Source of the DNA: an uncultured Desulfobulbus sp.
Lineage (GTDB): Bacteria > Desulfobacterota > Desulfobulbia > Desulfobulbales > Desulfobulbaceae
Length of the DNA: 9,729 nt
Direction of reading: 5' to 3'
NCBI GenBank assembly: GCA_946539945.1
Contig: CAMNHX010000027.1
Coordinates: 1-9,729, forward strand
The notes beneath the pieces are model-generated. The model was given only the letters and a program-made list of their open reading frames with translations. It searched no databases and was not told the DNA's origin. The position numbers and the translations under genes are program-made. Below, in pieces: positions 8,228-9,729 of the stretch (within the stretch, counting starts at the first letter, position 1; each line of letters starts with the position of its first letter).

Positions 8228-8766
8228 GCTTACCTTCCTCGCGGAACGATGCCCTGGCACGGGCGCGTCAGATACGGCTTCTGCTGCTGGACGTGGACGG
8301 CGTCCTGAGTGACGGTCGCCTCATCTATGGGGGCGAGGGATTGGAATTCAAGACCTTTCACAGCCAGGATGGTTTTGGTCTGCGACTCCTGGCGGAAAAC
8401 GGCATTGAGGTTGGCATTATCACGGCCCGCGCTTCCGGGGCGGTGCGCCGCCGGGCAGAGGAACTGCACCTGCGCCATCTGGTGGAACAGGCCCAGGACA
8501 AGCTGTCTGCCTTTGAGGAAATTCTGGAAAAGGACAAGCTCTCTGCCCCAGAATGCGCCTACATGGGCGATGACTGGCTTGACCTGCCGGTCCTGAACCG
8601 GGTCGGTTTGGCCCTGGCTCCAGCCAACGCTGTCGCGGAAGTCCGGGAGCGCGCCCATTTCGTGACCCACCGGGAAGGCGGCAGGGGCGCGGTACGGGAG
8701 GTCTGTGACCTCATCCTTGAGGCCCAAGGGCTGTTTTCCAGTTGTCTGACCCAATACGACAGGTGA
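8224..8766 (+). CDS. kdsC: 3-deoxy-D-manno-octulosonate 8-phosphate phosphatase
   Basis: KdsC is a C0-type HAD phosphatase, without a cap domain, that removes the phosphate from KDO 8-phosphate to give free KDO; enzymes of this group act as tetramers. The 180 residues carry all four HAD motifs: motif I D23-V-D25-G-V-L-S-D, motif II T67 in IITARAS, motif III K93 (QAQDKLSAF), and motif IV G115-D116-D117-W-L-D-L. The start overlaps the kdsA stop by four bases, and GGGAGG lies seven bases upstream inside kdsA. No arabinose-5-phosphate isomerase gene lies between kdsA and kdsC, so that step must be encoded elsewhere. Confidence 0.96.
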   Translation: MSLPSSRNDALARARQIRLLLLDVDGVLSDGRLIYGGEGLEFKTFHSQDGFGLRLLAENGIEVGIITARASGAVRRRAEELHLRHLVEQAQDKLSAFEEILEKDKLSAPECAYMGDDWLDLPVLNRVGLALAPANAVAEVRERAHFVTHREGGRGAVREVCDLILEAQGLFSSCLTQYDR

Positions 8767-8769
8767 GCC

Positions 8770-9339
8770 ATGCGCCTTTCACCCCGCAACCTGCTCTGGT
8801 TCTTGCCTTTGCTTTTGCTGCTCTGCTCGCCGCTGTGGTTTCCAGTGGTTAGCCGCTTTCTCGAACCCCGAGGGGGCTTTGATCCCCGTTTTGCCGCACC
8901 GGTCAAATCTTCTCCCATCCAGAATTTCTCTCTGGAGTCAGTGGCCATCACCCTGACCAGCAAGGGTGTGGATGAGTGGCAGATTGACGCCGGGCAAGCC
9001 TACACCGGCGAAGAGGACAAGACCATTGAGCTGGTTGGGGTCAATGCCATGTACATTGGCAGGAAACACCCGCCGACCAATATCGAGAGCCAGCGTGGGC
9101 GCTATCTGGTGGAGGCGCGGGAACTGGTACTCATGGGCAAGGTGCGCATCCGCAGACCGCTGGACAAGCAGGAACTGCGCACAGAACTGCTTCATTACTT
9201 TGACGCTTCCAAACTGGCGATCAGCCCCGGCGACGTGGAGATTACCACCCCAGGTTTCCATCTGAACGCAGGCAGCATGAAGTACAACCTGACCACCAAC
9301 GCCTATGATTTCGGCAGCCGCGTGCGGGTGCAGCTGTAG
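8770..9339 (+). CDS. lptC: LPS export system periplasmic protein LptC
   Basis: LptC is a single-pass inner-membrane protein that receives LPS from the LptBFG transporter and hands it to the periplasmic LptA bridge. The 189 residues have one N-terminal membrane helix (about 8-28) and a periplasmic beta-rich domain. The repeated short-strand pattern fits the beta-jellyroll of the LptC/OstA family, for example ESQRGRYLVEARELVLMG and the terminal GSMKYNLTTNAYDFGSRV. Identification rests on this architecture plus position immediately after kdsC, the usual place for lptC. It begins three bases after the kdsC stop with AGGTGAG just before the ATG. Sequence identity in this family is low, so the name depends partly on context. 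Confidence 0.88.
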   Translation: MRLSPRNLLWFLPLLLLLCSPLWFPVVSRFLEPRGGFDPRFAAPVKSSPIQNFSLESVAITLTSKGVDEWQIDAGQAYTGEEDKTIELVGVNAMYIGRKHPPTNIESQRGRYLVEARELVLMGKVRIRRPLDKQELRTELLHYFDASKLAISPGDVEITTPGFHLNAGSMKYNLTTNAYDFGSRVRVQL

Positions 9340-9392
9340 TATAATTTTCCCAAAAAACCCAACACGTGCAAGCCTTGGTTCAGGAGACAGCC

Positions 9393-9608
9393 ATGCGCAG
9401 CTTTCATGCTTCCACCACGATAAGCGGTATGCTCTCCCTGTTTCCGCTCTGCGGGCTTGTGGACGCCGTACCGGTCCTCGTAGGCACTCCTGACCCAAAT
9501 CCAGAAACAAGCGATGGGAACCGGGCAGCATCCGTTCCCGTGCCAACATCCACCTGTTTTGGGACTCCTTTGCCTTTGGACTACGCCCGACTGATCCGGC
9601 TGGACTGA
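9393..9608 (+). CDS. Small hypothetical protein in the lptA position
   Basis: The ORF has 71 codons with an excellent ribosome site (AGGAGA, six bases before the ATG), 53 bp after lptC. A perfect TATAAT at 9340-9345 lies just upstream, with no good -35. The first 25 residues (one arginine, then ISGMLSLFPLCGLVDA) could be a weak signal peptide. The rest is rich in proline, threonine and serine and has no motif I recognise. The gene following lptC is normally lptA, but this sequence shows no LptA-like beta repeats in any of the three plus frames. It may be a genuine short exported protein, the 5' stub of a broken lptA, or a chance ORF. Third-position G/C appears lower than in lptC. Confidence 0.4.
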   Translation: MRSFHASTTISGMLSLFPLCGLVDAVPVLVGTPDPNPETSDGNRAASVPVPTSTCFGTPLPLDYARLIRLD

Positions 9609-9629
9609 AGAAGCCTTGGGCCGGATAAC

Positions 9630-9671
9630 AAGAAAAAGCGCGTCCCTGGCGTGAAGCGCACGATTTTTCTT
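9630..9671. terminator. Terminator-like hairpin after the small ORF
   Basis: AAGAAAAA (9630-9637) pairs with TTTTTCTT (9664-9671), and GCGC (9638-9641) with GCGC (9656-9659), with ACGA bulged out. A competing stem, CGTG (9650-9653) with CACG (9659-9662), sits directly before the T run at 9664-9668. Either fold resembles an intrinsic terminator, and the A/T arms would let it work in both directions. It starts 22 bases after the small ORF's stop. Confidence 0.5.
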
Positions 9672-9729
9672 GCCGTGCAGACAGGTTTTCGCCTACCTTT
9701 TCGCATCAGACTTTTCCCGCAGGCGCGGT
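9672..9729. other. Right edge, no gene recognised
   Basis: The last 58 bases after the hairpin hold no start codon with a ribosome site and no recognisable coding sequence. They are probably the upstream region of the next gene. Confidence 0.4.

Overview
The window looks like a chromosomal segment of a Gram-negative, probably anaerobic bacterium of the Desulfobacterota (deltaproteobacterial) type. This is inferred from three things: the pyrG-kdsA-kdsC-lptC gene order, a metal-dependent (class II) KdsA, and a flavodoxin/flavoredoxin-like cluster. The DNA is moderately GC-rich by eye. No rRNA, tRNA or CRISPR array was seen.

Left part (1-2580, minus strand): a membrane-anchored Sel1-repeat protein running off the left edge, a stand-alone radical SAM protein of unknown substrate, and a TetR-family regulator. 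The radical SAM and Sel1 genes are 38 bp apart and probably co-transcribed. The gap between tetR and the radical SAM gene holds a 111-bp unit bounded by perfect 12-bp inverted repeats containing TA at each end; it could be a small non-autonomous element.

Middle (2581-4765, plus strand): divergent from tetR is a three-gene cassette. It comprises a flavodoxin with a Tat-type twin-arginine signal, a cytoplasmic flavin-reductase/flavoredoxin-like protein, and a second flavodoxin-fold protein with an N-terminal membrane segment and an altered FMN phosphate loop. The divergent gap holds a palindromic candidate operator and a terminator-like hairpin in the flavodoxin leader. I read this as a TetR-controlled flavin electron-transfer module working at the cell envelope; the substrate is unknown.

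Spacer (4766-5558): this carries a potential H-type pseudoknot just after the second flavodoxin gene. Next comes a decayed IS630-family transposase on the minus strand, readable only by switching frame several times. Last is a perfect 12-bp hairpin directly abutting a sigma70-like promoter for pyrG.

Right part (5559-9729, plus strand): CTP synthase (pyrG), KDO-8-phosphate synthase (kdsA), KDO-8-phosphate phosphatase (kdsC) and the LPS-transport protein LptC. CTP from PyrG is the cosubstrate that activates KDO as CMP-KDO. KdsA and KdsC make KDO, and LptC takes part in moving finished LPS across the envelope, so the run is one LPS-supply operon. Where lptA would be expected there is instead a 71-codon ORF of unknown function followed by a terminator-like hairpin.
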